Under the pieces are notes generated by a model. It saw only the letters and a program-made list of their open reading frames with translations, made no database searches and had not been told where the DNA came from. A stretch of DNA of 64,000 nucleotides from MRBY01 sp943371005 (GTDB lineage Bacteria > Cyanobacteriota > Cyanobacteriia > Cyanobacteriales > MRBY01): contig CALRTB020000002.1 of assembly GCA_943371005.1 (NCBI GenBank), positions 186,001 to 250,000 on the forward strand. Direction: 5' to 3'. The first letter of the stretch is position 1. Each line of letters opens with the position of its first letter. The translations under genes were made by a program, and so were the position numbers. Positions 7,740 to 16,788 of the stretch are shown here, piece by piece.

Positions 7740-8222
7740 CTAGGCTTTCAGGAGCCAAAGGGCCGTGTGGGTCACATCGGAATCGTCGGGTTGTACTAAA
7801 AGGAAATGTAAACCTTGGGCCTGCTGGAGCCGTTGTTGGTAGCGTTGGCCGGCGCTGGCGATCGCCTCGTCGTGGAAGGTCATGATCACCCACCGTTGGG
7901 TATCTGCTCCGGTTAACACAAGTCCCCCCGCTAGGTTCGCCTCCGTTTCTTGATAAAAAACCGTCTGGGGTTGCTGTTCCTGAAGCCACAGGGCTAACTG
8001 CATCGATTGCCTGCCGCCATAAATAATCGTCCCCGGAATCAGCACATTAGAGGCCAACCCCAATTTTACAGGCTGTAACTCCTCCGGTAGCGACAAAATC
8101 GGGATCGGGCGATCGCCAAACAGATCCCAAAAGTCCCCAGCGGGAATACTGCCAAAACGCCAATTTTCGCCCCAAAGTTCATCGGGCAAAGGTTGGGGGG
8201 GAGCCGGTAAATTTTGCGCCAT
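7740..8222 (-). CDS. Conserved hypothetical protein, 160 aa
   Basis: I do not recognise this protein. It is soluble, Pro/Gln-rich at the start (PAPPQPLPDELWGENW) and has no signal peptide or membrane segment. The middle has ILSLPEELQPVKLGLASNVL, and the end reads like an alpha/beta domain. The ATG at 8222 is preferred to an upstream in-frame TTG at 8228 because GAGG sits ten bases before it. It converges with nblA and lies 35 bases downstream of the epimerase gene on the same strand, so the two may share a transcript. Confidence 0.75.
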   Translation of the reverse strand: MAQNLPAPPQPLPDELWGENWRFGSIPAGDFWDLFGDRPIPILSLPEELQPVKLGLASNVLIPGTIIYGGRQSMQLALWLQEQQPQTVFYQETEANLAGGLVLTGADTQRWVIMTFHDEAIASAGQRYQQRLQQAQGLHFLLVQPDDSDVTHTALWLLKA

Positions 8223-8257
8223 AATCAATTCGCCTCAGGGATTTTCTTAAATACAAA

Positions 8258-9205
8258 CTAATACAGACTTTGAATCCAATCCCATTCTCGCCGCAAGCCC
8301 TCGCTGAGTTGCACCTGGGGGTTATACCCTAAAATCGTTTTCGCCTTGGTCACATCGGCGCTGGTATGTCTAGCATCCCCCCGGGCGTGATCGCCATAGT
8401 TCCGGGGAATCGGCTGACCAACGATTTGATCAATTTCATCGAGCACATCATTTAAAATTACCCGACTGCCCCCACCAATATTAAAAATTTCGCCAATGGC
8501 CTTTGGTTCCTGGGCTGCCAGGAGATTCGCCTGTACCGCATCGCTGATATAGGTAAAGTCACGGGTCTGTTTGCCATCGCCATAGATACCAATGGTTTCC
8601 CCTAGGATTGCCGCCCGGAAAAACTTATGGAACGCCATATCGGGCCGTTGCCGGGGGCCATACACCGTGAAATAACGCAGGGATGTAACCGGAACATCAT
8701 AATTTTTCAGATAGAGCCAACAAAGCCGTTCCGCCGCCAATTTTGTGATGCCATAGGGAGAAACAGGCTGGGGACAAATGGTTTCTGGGGTGGGCATGGT
8801 TTCCGCATCGCCATAAACTGAGGAAGTTCCCGCATAGACAAAGCGCTCCAGGGTGCCGACTTTTTTCGCCGCCTCAAGCATCACCTGGGTGGAATTAATA
8901 TTTCGTTCGGTGTAATCTCGAAAGCCGATGCCCCAACTGGCCCGTACCCCCGCTTGGGCTGCCTGATGGTAAACCACACTCACACCTTGAAGAAGGTCTT
9001 CCCAATCGAGGTGCTGGATATCTGCTTCGATCAGTTGGAAGTTTTGGTACTGGGCGAGGGCCGCTAAATTTTTGCGCTTGAGGGTGGTTTCGTAATAGTC
9101 ATTCACTTGGTCAATGCCTACCACCGTGATCCCTTGCTGGAGTAGGGTTTCCGCGAGGCTAGAGCCAATAAATCCCGCAGTGCCTGTGACAATAACCTTC
9201 GACAT
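8258..9205 (-). CDS. NAD-dependent sugar-nucleotide epimerase (UDP-glucuronate 4-epimerase-like)
   Basis: This extended short-chain dehydrogenase of about 315 aa has the Rossmann motif VTGTAGFIGSSLAETLL at the start, the DYYE...LK segment typical of UDP-glucuronate/CapI-type epimerases, and a catalytic S-x-YG-x3-K in SVYG and PYGITKLAAE. Further C-terminal stretches are LRYFTVYGPRQRPDMA and YGDGKQTRDFTYISD. It probably makes UDP-galacturonate or a related sugar for surface polysaccharide. The ATG at 9205 is chosen because the family begins immediately before the Rossmann motif; a longer ORF to 9289 has an unrelated N-terminal extension. Confidence 0.85.
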   Translation of the reverse strand: MSKVIVTGTAGFIGSSLAETLLQQGITVVGIDQVNDYYETTLKRKNLAALAQYQNFQLIEADIQHLDWEDLLQGVSVVYHQAAQAGVRASWGIGFRDYTERNINSTQVMLEAAKKVGTLERFVYAGTSSVYGDAETMPTPETICPQPVSPYGITKLAAERLCWLYLKNYDVPVTSLRYFTVYGPRQRPDMAFHKFFRAAILGETIGIYGDGKQTRDFTYISDAVQANLLAAQEPKAIGEIFNIGGGSRVILNDVLDEIDQIVGQPIPRNYGDHARGDARHTSADVTKAKTILGYNPQVQLSEGLRREWDWIQSLY

Positions 9206-9302
9206 GATGATGTTCGGGGGAAAAAATTTGATGTTTCCAAAATAGAGGATGGGGTTAGGCGATCGCAAAGTTTTTTCAGTCATTAGCATTCCTCCAATTT
9301 TG

Positions 9303-9313
9303 TTGTACTACAA
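9303..9313. promoter_or_regulatory. Candidate autoregulatory operator of the toxin-antitoxin pair
   Basis: The hyphenated palindrome TTGTA-C-TACAA lies 26 bases before the antitoxin ATG, inside its likely promoter region. Ribbon-helix-helix antitoxins usually bind such short palindromes to repress their own operon. No experimental site is implied. Confidence 0.45.
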
Positions 9314-9339
9314 TATGCAATACGATAGCGGTGTTGTTA

Positions 9340-9582
9340 ATGATTACCCTAAGACTTGATCCAGACCTAGACGAAATAGTTAGTAATACAGCCAAAAACC
9401 TAGGCATCACAAAATCCGAACTCATCCGCAAAAGTTTGGTTGAATACATTCATAATCTCGACCAACAAAATGCGTGGGAAACTGGCAAAGATTTGTTTGG
9501 TAAATACAGCAGCGGTAGGGATGATTTATCTTCCCGTCGAAAAATGCTCCTCAAGGAAAAGATCAAAGCGAAGCGAGGATGA
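9340..9582 (+). CDS. Ribbon-helix-helix (CopG-type) antitoxin, VapB-like
   Basis: This 80-aa protein starts MITLRLDPDLDEIVSNTAKN, a beta strand followed by LGITKSELIRKSLVEYI, the classic ribbon-helix-helix DNA-binding fold. The basic C-terminus (KEKIKAKRG) would wrap the toxin. The start at 9340 is chosen because the strand motif begins there; an in-frame GTG at 9331 is also possible. It overlaps the toxin gene by four bases (ATGA), which indicates translational coupling. The base composition is richer in A/T than the flanking genes, as often seen with mobile toxin-antitoxin pairs. Confidence 0.85.
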   Translation: MITLRLDPDLDEIVSNTAKNLGITKSELIRKSLVEYIHNLDQQNAWETGKDLFGKYSSGRDDLSSRRKMLLKEKIKAKRG

Positions 9583-9989
9583 AAAAGATTCTGATTGACT
9601 CTGGGCCGCTAATTGCCCTTTTTGATGCATCGGACAAATATCACACAAAAGCACGAGAATTCGTCAGAAACAACAATTTTCCGCTAATCACAACAATTGC
9701 CTCAATCACAGAAACCCTCCATCTTCTAGATTTCAATCGCAATGCGCAAATCGATTTTCTAGAATGGATTAGTAGAGGTGGTATAGAAATTTATCAAATT
9801 GAAAACCATGATTTTCAACGGCTACGGGAGCTTACGGAAAAATACCGTGATTTACCCATGGATTTTGCAGATTCTTGCTTAGTACTTCTCGCAGAAAAAT
9901 TAAATTTAGATACTGTCGCCACCATTGACCGCGATTTTTCCATTTATCGGATTAAGGGCAGAAAAAAATTCAAAATCATTCTTTCCTAA
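9579..9989 (+). CDS. PIN-domain ribonuclease toxin, VapC-like
   Basis: This 136-aa PIN-domain protein has the acidic active-site set expected for a VapC ribonuclease: D7 in ILIDSGPL, E45 in ASITET, D95/D98 in DLPMDFADSCL, and D117/D119 in ATIDRDF. Such toxins cleave tRNA or rRNA when the antitoxin is degraded. It is translated from an ATG overlapping the antitoxin stop. The pair is inserted between an epimerase gene and mutM, with no transposase nearby. Confidence 0.88.
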   Translation: MKKILIDSGPLIALFDASDKYHTKAREFVRNNNFPLITTIASITETLHLLDFNRNAQIDFLEWISRGGIEIYQIENHDFQRLRELTEKYRDLPMDFADSCLVLLAEKLNLDTVATIDRDFSIYRIKGRKKFKIILS

Positions 9990-10092
9990 ATCATGCCGAG
10001 TTTATTCTTCAGTGGCATCATCTTCGTCAAAGTTGCTCCGTCCCTAAAAAACTGCTTCAATCTGCAAAGGCAATAGTAAGTCAGGGGAATCT

Positions 10093-10926
10093 ATGCCAGA
10101 ACTACCAGAGGTGGAAACCGTTCGTCGCGGTTTAATGCAAATTAGTTTAAATCAGCAGTTTACAGGGGCAGAAATTCTCCTCCGGAAGACTCTGGCCTAT
10201 CCCACAGATCCCGATCACTTTCTCGGGGCGATCCAAGGCCTGGTCATTCGAGACTGGCAACGGCGCGGCAAGTATTTGCTTGGAAAATTGTCAGATGGCT
10301 CAACCCTTGGGATTCACCTGCGAATGACGGGGAAATTTCTTTGGACAACCCCAGATGTACCTATGCAAAAACACACTCGGATGCGGTTTTTCTTAGCAGG
10401 CGATCGCGAATTGAGATTTGTCGATTTGCGTACCTTTGGACAAATTTGGTGGGTACCAGCGGGAACCATTGTGGAATCTGTAATTACGGGATTGACACGC
10501 TTGGGTGTGGAACCGCTTTCCCCAGATTTTACGACGGATGTGCTGGCCAATTTCTGCAACAAGCGGCAGCGGCCAATGAAAACATTTTTGCTCGACCAAA
10601 GCATCGTAACGGGCTTAGGCAATATTTATGCTGACGAAGCACTGTTTAAATCGGGCATTCACCCCACCCGCAAGGCCAGCAGCTTAAAGATGTCAGAAAT
10701 CGAGAGGCTACATAAAGCAATTGTTGAAGTCCTAGAAACCTCTATTTCCCAGGGGGGAACGACCTTTAGTGATTTCGTGAGCACCACGGGCACCAACGGC
10801 AACTATGGCGGCATGGCCCTCACCTACGGACGCACGGGGGAACCCTGTCGCGTTTGTAGCCATCCCATCGAACGAATCAAGCTTGGCGGGCGATCAACCC
10901 ACTTTTGCCCCCAGTGCCAAGGCTAA
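10093..10926 (+). CDS. mutM: Formamidopyrimidine-DNA glycosylase
   Basis: This 277-aa protein is MutM/Fpg, a bifunctional glycosylase/AP lyase that removes 8-oxoguanine. The N-terminus is MPELPEVETVRRGL, with the catalytic Pro2 and Glu3 after Met removal. The lysine loop RRGKYLLG and the helix-two-turn-helix region IVTGLGNIYADEALF are present. The C-terminal zinc finger is complete (CRVC ... CPQC). A DNA repair enzyme is expected in a phototroph exposed to oxidative stress. It converges on sufR with only 13 bases between them. Confidence 0.96.
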   Translation: MPELPEVETVRRGLMQISLNQQFTGAEILLRKTLAYPTDPDHFLGAIQGLVIRDWQRRGKYLLGKLSDGSTLGIHLRMTGKFLWTTPDVPMQKHTRMRFFLAGDRELRFVDLRTFGQIWWVPAGTIVESVITGLTRLGVEPLSPDFTTDVLANFCNKRQRPMKTFLLDQSIVTGLGNIYADEALFKSGIHPTRKASSLKMSEIERLHKAIVEVLETSISQGGTTFSDFVSTTGTNGNYGGMALTYGRTGEPCRVCSHPIERIKLGGRSTHFCPQCQG

Positions 10927-10939
10927 TGTTTTTGTTGAG

Positions 10940-11596
10940 TTAAGCTTTGGCTTGGATGATGTAGCCGCACTGGTGTTCCCCTTCGTTGATCCACTGGGTA
11001 CGGGTCACAGTACAGTCAGGCAAAACTTCCTCGAACATTTCTAATTCGTTACCACACACCATCGGAAAGGATTCTGCCACATCGGCGATCGCACAATGGT
11101 GTTCCGTCAATAAAAAACCATCGTGACCATGGTCTGTCGCGGGAATCACCTCCGCCATGTAGCCTTCTTCTTTGCGCAAATTGACCAAACGGGCTAGACG
11201 CTCTGGTAAAGAACCATCCCCAAGGCGATCGCGGTAACTGTGGGCCTTCTTTTGCCACTGTTTGCGGAGCACTTCTTTGACCTGTTCTTCCCCCGCAGTC
11301 TCTGCCAAAGTATCCAAAAAAGACACCGCAAAATCGTTATAGCGGTTCGGAAAGCGATCGCGGCCCGCCCGACTCAGACCATAAAAATAATTAGGACGGC
11401 CCAAACCCTCCTGCTTCGCCCGGTGTTCAATGAGGCCTTCTTCCTCTAAATCTTTTAGGTGACGCCGCACCGCCTGGGGGCTAATTTGTAAAGATTTTGC
11501 CAACTGCACGGCCTTAACTTGACCATGTTTCAATAAATATTCCAAAATGTCATGCTTCGTTGAACGGGTTTCGGTGCGGGTGTCAGAAAGGGTCAT
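10940..11596 (-). CDS. sufR: SufR, iron-sulfur-sensing repressor of the suf operon
   Basis: This 218-aa DeoR/ArsR-like winged-helix regulator has an N-terminal HTH (KAVQLAKSLQISPQAVRRHL) and a C-terminal cysteine pattern C-x12-C-x13-C-x14-C, which is the SufR signature for binding 4Fe-4S clusters. With clusters it represses sufBCDS; loss under iron limitation or oxidative stress relieves repression. The ATG at 11596 is chosen over an in-frame TTG at 11614. It is divergent from sufB, with two operators in between. Confidence 0.95.
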   Translation of the reverse strand: MTLSDTRTETRSTKHDILEYLLKHGQVKAVQLAKSLQISPQAVRRHLKDLEEEGLIEHRAKQEGLGRPNYFYGLSRAGRDRFPNRYNDFAVSFLDTLAETAGEEQVKEVLRKQWQKKAHSYRDRLGDGSLPERLARLVNLRKEEGYMAEVIPATDHGHDGFLLTEHHCAIADVAESFPMVCGNELEMFEEVLPDCTVTRTQWINEGEHQCGYIIQAKA

Positions 11597-11630
11597 GGAT
11601 AAGCCGTCAGACAAGATCTACCACAAATAT

Positions 11631-11691
11631 TTGACAACTTTTTTGTTGTTAAAGTACCTTGAATAGAAACTAAAACAACCAAACAGTTGTT
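11631..11691. promoter_or_regulatory. Two SufR operators and the sufB promoter
   Basis: Two perfect CAAC-N6-GTTG sites are present, at 11635-11648 and 11676-11689. The second has longer arms (AACAAC / GTTGTT, 11674-11691). The first overlaps a TTGACA -35 box (11631-11636) that lies 18 bases before TACCTT (11655-11660), a plausible sufB promoter. SufR bound there would block it and could also repress sufR itself on the other strand. The consensus CAAC-N6-GTTG is the known SufR site. Confidence 0.9.
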
Positions 11692-11774
11692 AAACTAATC
11701 ATATCGCGTTTTCTCAATCCGACAACGCCAAACCCAGAAAGCATTACCCATTCTGTAGAGAGACTGACCCCAGC

Positions 11775-13214
11775 ATGAGTGCGACCGTCAAAACCCTTGT
11801 CAATCAGCCCTATAAATATGGTTTCGTCACAGATATCGAGACGGAAAAAATTCCCCGTGGCCTCAGCGAAGATGTCGTTCGCTTAATTTCCGCGAAGAAA
11901 AACGAACCGGACTTTATGCTGGAGTTTCGTCTCAAGGCTTACCACCAGTGGCTCAAAATGTCCGAACCGGCATGGGCTCACGTTAAATATCCCCCCATCG
12001 ACTACCAGGACATCGTTTACTACGCAGCCCCCAAAAAAGAAACCAAAAAGATCGAGAGCCTAGACGAAATTGATCCGGCCCTCCTAGAAACATTTGAGAA
12101 ATTGGGCATTCCCCTTTCCGAACAAAAGCGTCTATCTAATGTCGCTGTGGATGCTGTGTTTGATAGCGTTTCCATCGCCACCACCTTCAAAAAAGACCTC
12201 GCCAAGCACGGCGTCATTTTCTGCTCCATCTCCGAAGCACTGCAAGAGTACCCAGACCTGGTCAAAAAATATCTCGGCACCGTTGTTCCCACTTCCGATA
12301 ACTACTTTGCGGCCCTAAACTCCGCCGTATTTAGTGATGGTTCCTTTGTCTTCATTCCCAAAGGCGTGAAATGCCCGATGGAATTGTCCACTTATTTCCG
12401 GATCAATGACGGGGAAACTGGTCAATTTGAGCGGACGCTGATCATCGCTGAAGAAGGTGCCTCTGTGAGCTACCTAGAAGGTTGTACCGCGCCAATGTTC
12501 GATACCAATCAGCTCCATGCTGCTGTGGTCGAGTTGGTCGCCCTCGATGACGCTGACATCAAATATTCCACCGTCCAAAACTGGTTTGCGGGTGACGAAA
12601 ACGGCAAAGGCGGTATCTATAACTTCGTCACGAAGCGGGGCCTCTGTAAGGGCGTTAACTCAAAAATTTCCTGGACTCAAGTAGAAACTGGTTCAGCAAT
12701 CACCTGGAAATACCCCAGTTGTGTGCTCCTTGGGGACAATTCTGTGGGGGAATTTTATTCCATTGCTCTGACGAATAATCACCAACAGGCCGACACAGGC
12801 ACCAAAATGATCCACATCGGTAAAAACAGCCGTAGCACGATCATCTCCAAGGGAATTTCTGCGGGCAAATCGAAAAACAGCTACCGAGGCTTGGTAAAAA
12901 TGCACCCCAAAGCTGACGGGGCGCGCAACTACTCCCAGTGTGATTCGATGCTCATTGGCGATACGGCGGAGGCTAATACTTTCCCCTATATCCAAGTGGA
13001 TAACCAAAATGCCAAGGTGGAACATGAAGCCTCCACCGCAAAAATTGGGGAAGAGCAGCTCTTTTACTTTGCCCAACGAGGCATCGCCGAAGAGGATGCC
13101 ATTTCGATGCTCGTTAGTGGCTTCTGTAAGGATGTACTCAGTGAGTTGCCGATGGAATTTGCCGCCGAAGCGGACAAACTTCTCAGTCTCAAACTAGAAG
13201 GCACCGTTGGCTAG
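11775..13214 (+). CDS. sufB: Fe-S cluster assembly scaffold SufB
   Basis: This 479-aa protein is SufB, the scaffold on which the SufBC2D complex builds Fe-S clusters. It shows the long parallel beta-helix with EGCTAPMFDTNQLHAAVVEL, SKISWTQVETGSAITWKYPS and MLIGDTAEANTFPYI-type segments, and a C-terminal SMLVSGFCKDVLSELPMEF. It is first in sufBCDS and starts from ATG at 11775. It is the main Fe-S assembly route in cyanobacteria, supplying photosystem I and ferredoxins. Confidence 0.97.
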   Translation: MSATVKTLVNQPYKYGFVTDIETEKIPRGLSEDVVRLISAKKNEPDFMLEFRLKAYHQWLKMSEPAWAHVKYPPIDYQDIVYYAAPKKETKKIESLDEIDPALLETFEKLGIPLSEQKRLSNVAVDAVFDSVSIATTFKKDLAKHGVIFCSISEALQEYPDLVKKYLGTVVPTSDNYFAALNSAVFSDGSFVFIPKGVKCPMELSTYFRINDGETGQFERTLIIAEEGASVSYLEGCTAPMFDTNQLHAAVVELVALDDADIKYSTVQNWFAGDENGKGGIYNFVTKRGLCKGVNSKISWTQVETGSAITWKYPSCVLLGDNSVGEFYSIALTNNHQQADTGTKMIHIGKNSRSTIISKGISAGKSKNSYRGLVKMHPKADGARNYSQCDSMLIGDTAEANTFPYIQVDNQNAKVEHEASTAKIGEEQLFYFAQRGIAEEDAISMLVSGFCKDVLSELPMEFAAEADKLLSLKLEGTVG

Positions 13215-13280
13215 TGTCAGACATCAAGCATTAACAGAAAGTAAGTATTCGTTTTTTACACAAATAAGCAATCGAAGGCA

Positions 13281-14054
13281 ATGAGCGACGTTATTTTAGC
13301 GATTAAAGATTTGACTGCGACCGTTGATGGTCAGCCGATCCTAAAGGGAGTCAACCTAGAGATCAAAGCGGGAGAAATCCACGCGATTATGGGCCGGAAC
13401 GGTTCAGGGAAAAGCACCCTATCAAAAATCATTGCGGGCCATCCTGAGTATGAAGTCACTGGTGGCGAAATTATCTACAAAGGCGAAAATCTTCTGGAAA
13501 AAGAAGCAGAAGAACGGGCTTTAGATGGTATTTTCCTTGCATTTCAGTATCCGCTCGAAATTCCTGGGGTGAGCAACCTTGATTTCCTGCGGGTTGCCTA
13601 CAATGCCAAGCTCAAGCATCAGGGCAAAGAAGAGATTGATGCCTTTGATTTTGAGGATTTGATCGAAGAAAAACTCGAAGTGGTCAAAATGAATCCCAGT
13701 TTCCTCGAAAGAAGCTTGAATGAGGGCTTCTCTGGGGGCGAGAAAAAACGTAATGAAATTCTCCAGATGGCTCTACTAGAACCGAGTTTAGGCATTTTAG
13801 ACGAGATTGATTCTGGCCTCGACATTGATGCGCTACGGATTGTGGCGGAAGGGGTTAATCACTTGGCAAACCCGGATAATGCGTTTCTCTTAATCACCCA
13901 CTACCAACGGTTACTGGATTACATCACGCCCCAGTTCGTCCATGTGATGTACGATGGCCGAATTGTGAAAAGTGGTGGTAAGGAACTCGCCCTGGAACTA
14001 GAAGCAACGGGCTATGATTTCCTCGATCAAGAAATGGCTGCGGGGGTTGTGTAA
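13281..14054 (+). CDS. sufC: Fe-S cluster assembly ATPase SufC
   Basis: This 257-aa ABC-type ATPase partners SufB and SufD. Walker A is GRNGSGKST at residues 38-46, the signature is FSGGEKKRNEILQM, and Walker B lies in GILDEIDSGLD. There are no membrane segments, as expected for a soluble SufC. It ends two bases before sufD starts, so the two are translationally coupled. Confidence 0.97.
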   Translation: MSDVILAIKDLTATVDGQPILKGVNLEIKAGEIHAIMGRNGSGKSTLSKIIAGHPEYEVTGGEIIYKGENLLEKEAEERALDGIFLAFQYPLEIPGVSNLDFLRVAYNAKLKHQGKEEIDAFDFEDLIEEKLEVVKMNPSFLERSLNEGFSGGEKKRNEILQMALLEPSLGILDEIDSGLDIDALRIVAEGVNHLANPDNAFLLITHYQRLLDYITPQFVHVMYDGRIVKSGGKELALELEATGYDFLDQEMAAGVV

Positions 14055-14056
14055 CG

Positions 14057-15415
14057 ATGTCTAGCGGTACTATGACAGCGGCGATCGCCTTTTCCCAGAG
14101 CCAACCGACAGAAGTCGATCCCAATCTTGAAAAGTTTCTCGAATTGCGCGACCAAAACAAAGCAGCAGAATTTCAAGCCGTCCGTGACAAAGGCGTTGAA
14201 CGGGCTCGCCAAGGGAAATTCCCAACTCGACGGGATGAAGCCTGGCGCGTAACGGATTTATCGGTGCTTAAGCACACGACGTTCCAAGCAGCCCAACCGA
14301 CAACCCTAACTTCGGCAGATTTAGATGTTTTTGCCCTGCCGGAAACAGCCAACAGTCGTTTGGTATTTGTGAATGGCCACTACGCGCCCGATCAGTCCCG
14401 TGTTTCGGGATTACCTGATGGTGTTTTTGTCGGTAATCTCACGGCATTAACGGCAGATAAAAAAGCGGCGATCGCCCAATATCTCGGCCAGCAGACCGAG
14501 CAGCTGGATGTGTTTGCCGCCCTGAATGATGCGGGTCTTGATGATCTTGCCATTGTTTGGGTGCCGAAAAATACCATCGTTGAGCAGCCAATTCAACTGT
14601 TATTTGTGGGCAACGGTGGCGATCAACCGACGGCGATGCAATCCCGCTGTTTAGTCATTGCAGAAACAGGATCTCAAGCCAATGTGGTGGAATATTACGG
14701 GGCGATCGCCCAGGGTTGCACCGACCAGGATACCCACCGCTATTTCAACAATGCCCTGACGGAAGTCTGGGTGCAGGCCAATGCCCGGGTGAACCATGTG
14801 CGGGTACAACGGGAAGCTGGGGGCGCGATTCATCTCGGCAATACGGCGATCGCCCAAGCCCAGGACAGCCATTACCAGCTCACGGAAGTTAATTTCGGTG
14901 CCCAACTGAGTCGCCATACCCTCACCCTGACCCAAAATGGCCCCCAAACGGAAACTGTGCTGAAAGGATTAACCATGGTTGGTGCAGAGCAACTCAGCGA
15001 CACCCATACCGCCGTTTATCTCCAGCATCCCCACGGCACCGTCGATCAACTCCATAAATGCATCATTGACGATGCGGCTCGGTCTGTTTTCAATGGCCAA
15101 ATCCACGTGCCCCAGAAAGCGCAAATGACCAATGCGGCCCAATTGAATCGTAATTTGCTGCTGTCTCCCAAGGCCAAAGTCGATACCAAACCAGAGCTAC
15201 AGATCACCGCTGACAACGTGAAATGTGCCCATGGCGCCACCGTCAGTCAATTGGAAGCCGAGGAAATTTTCTACCTCCGCAGCCGGGGTCTTAACGATTA
15301 CGACGCGCGCCATTTGTTGATTGATGCCTTTGCCGCTGAAATTCTCGATACCGTGGCGATCGCCCATTTGCAACATGCCCTTACAGGTTGTGTCGCCTGT
15401 CGCACCGTTGACTAA
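14057..15415 (+). CDS. sufD: Fe-S cluster assembly protein SufD
   Basis: This 452-aa protein is SufD, the SufB paralogue in the SufBC2D complex, needed for iron entry. The N-terminal helical part contains PTRRDEAWRVTDLS, followed by the beta-helix core and the C-terminal KCAHGATVSQLEAEEIFYLR and ARHLLIDAFAAEIL motifs typical of SufD. HIP1 copies occur within its coding sequence, several as GCGATCGCC encoding AIA. Confidence 0.96.
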   Translation: MSSGTMTAAIAFSQSQPTEVDPNLEKFLELRDQNKAAEFQAVRDKGVERARQGKFPTRRDEAWRVTDLSVLKHTTFQAAQPTTLTSADLDVFALPETANSRLVFVNGHYAPDQSRVSGLPDGVFVGNLTALTADKKAAIAQYLGQQTEQLDVFAALNDAGLDDLAIVWVPKNTIVEQPIQLLFVGNGGDQPTAMQSRCLVIAETGSQANVVEYYGAIAQGCTDQDTHRYFNNALTEVWVQANARVNHVRVQREAGGAIHLGNTAIAQAQDSHYQLTEVNFGAQLSRHTLTLTQNGPQTETVLKGLTMVGAEQLSDTHTAVYLQHPHGTVDQLHKCIIDDAARSVFNGQIHVPQKAQMTNAAQLNRNLLLSPKAKVDTKPELQITADNVKCAHGATVSQLEAEEIFYLRSRGLNDYDARHLLIDAFAAEILDTVAIAHLQHALTGCVACRTVD

Positions 15416-15475
15416 CCGATAACCATTGACAGCCCCAATCGTTCCAGCCCACCCATCCGACTCAGTGAATCCCCT

Positions 15476-16738
15476 ATGATCACAACCCAACCTAAACCCC
15501 TTGCCGAACAGGTTCGTGACGACTTTCCCATTCTGCACCAGACTGTGCACGGGAAACCGCTGATCTACTTCGATAATGCTGCCACTTCCCAAAAGCCCAA
15601 GGCCGTCCTCGATGCATTGCTGCACTATTATCAGCAAGATAATGCCAATGTCCACCGGGGGATCCATAGCCTTAGTGCGCGGGCAACAGATGGCTACGAA
15701 GGGGCGCGGGATAAAGTCGCCCGGTTTATCAATGCGGCCAGTCGTGATGAAATCGTTTACACCCGCAATGCCAGTGAAGCGATTAATCTCGTCGCCTACA
15801 GTTGGGGGTTGAGCAATCTGGGGCCGGGGGATGAAATTATCCTGTCGGTGATGGAACACCACAGCAATATTGTGCCTTGGCAAATGATCGCGGCGAAGAC
15901 TGGGGCTGTCCTGAAATATGTGCCGCTAACCCAGGATGAGACCTTTGATTTTGAGCAATACCAAGCACTACTGAGCGACAAAACTAAGCTAGTGACGGTG
16001 GTTCATGTCTCCAATACCCTGGGCAATGTCAATCCGGTGACCGAGATCATTCAAGCAGCCCGTAAATACGGCGCGAAAATCCTTATTGATGCCTGCCAGA
16101 GTTTGCCCCACATGCCCGTTGATGTGCAGCAAATGGACTGTGACTGGCTTGTCGGCTCTGGTCACAAAATGTGTGCACCGACGGGAATTGGTTTTCTCTA
16201 TGGGAAACGGGCAATTCTCGAAGCGATGCCCCCTTTCTTGGGCGGTGGAGAAATGATCGCCGAAGTCTTCTTTGACCATTCCACCTATGGTGAACTGCCC
16301 CATAAATTTGAAGCGGGAACCCCAGCCATCGGTGAGGCGATCGCCCTTGGGGCGGCGGTAGATTATCTATCTCAAATTGGGATGGATCGCATCCACGCCT
16401 ACGAAGCCGAACTCACTGCCTATCTCTTTGAGCGACTCCGGGAAATCCCCAACCTAAAAATCTATGGCAAGCAACCCAACGCTAAAGGGGAAGGTCGTGC
16501 AGCCCTCGCTGCCTTTAATGTTGCCGGTGTCCATGCCAACGATCTCGCTACCCTGCTTGATCACGAAGGAGTCGCGATCCGTTCCGGCCACCACTGCACC
16601 CAACCGCTTCATCGCCTGTTTGAGGCTTCTGGTAGTGCCCGTGCGAGCCTCTATTTCTACAACACCACCGCTGAAATCGATCAATTTATTGTTGCCCTTA
16701 AGGACACTATTGACTTCTTCACCAGCATGGGCAGTTAA
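15476..16738 (+). CDS. sufS: Cysteine desulfurase SufS
   Basis: This 420-aa type II PLP enzyme delivers persulfide sulfur from cysteine to the SufBCD scaffold. The PLP lysine is K231 in GSGHKMCAPTG, and the catalytic cysteine is C374 in RSGHHCTQPLH, in the short loop of group II desulfurases. It closes the sufBCDS operon, 60 bases after sufD. No sufE is adjacent. Confidence 0.96.
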   Translation: MITTQPKPLAEQVRDDFPILHQTVHGKPLIYFDNAATSQKPKAVLDALLHYYQQDNANVHRGIHSLSARATDGYEGARDKVARFINAASRDEIVYTRNASEAINLVAYSWGLSNLGPGDEIILSVMEHHSNIVPWQMIAAKTGAVLKYVPLTQDETFDFEQYQALLSDKTKLVTVVHVSNTLGNVNPVTEIIQAARKYGAKILIDACQSLPHMPVDVQQMDCDWLVGSGHKMCAPTGIGFLYGKRAILEAMPPFLGGGEMIAEVFFDHSTYGELPHKFEAGTPAIGEAIALGAAVDYLSQIGMDRIHAYEAELTAYLFERLREIPNLKIYGKQPNAKGEGRAALAAFNVAGVHANDLATLLDHEGVAIRSGHHCTQPLHRLFEASGSARASLYFYNTTAEIDQFIVALKDTIDFFTSMGS

Positions 16739-16788
16739 TGGCGGACATCCCCAAGCATCCGCTAATTGTCCCTAATTTGTAGCGATCA

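Noticed and set aside
15197..15883. 228-aa minus-strand ORF opposite sufD/sufS
   Set aside because: Covers the end of sufD and the start of sufS in antisense; no ribosome site and no family.
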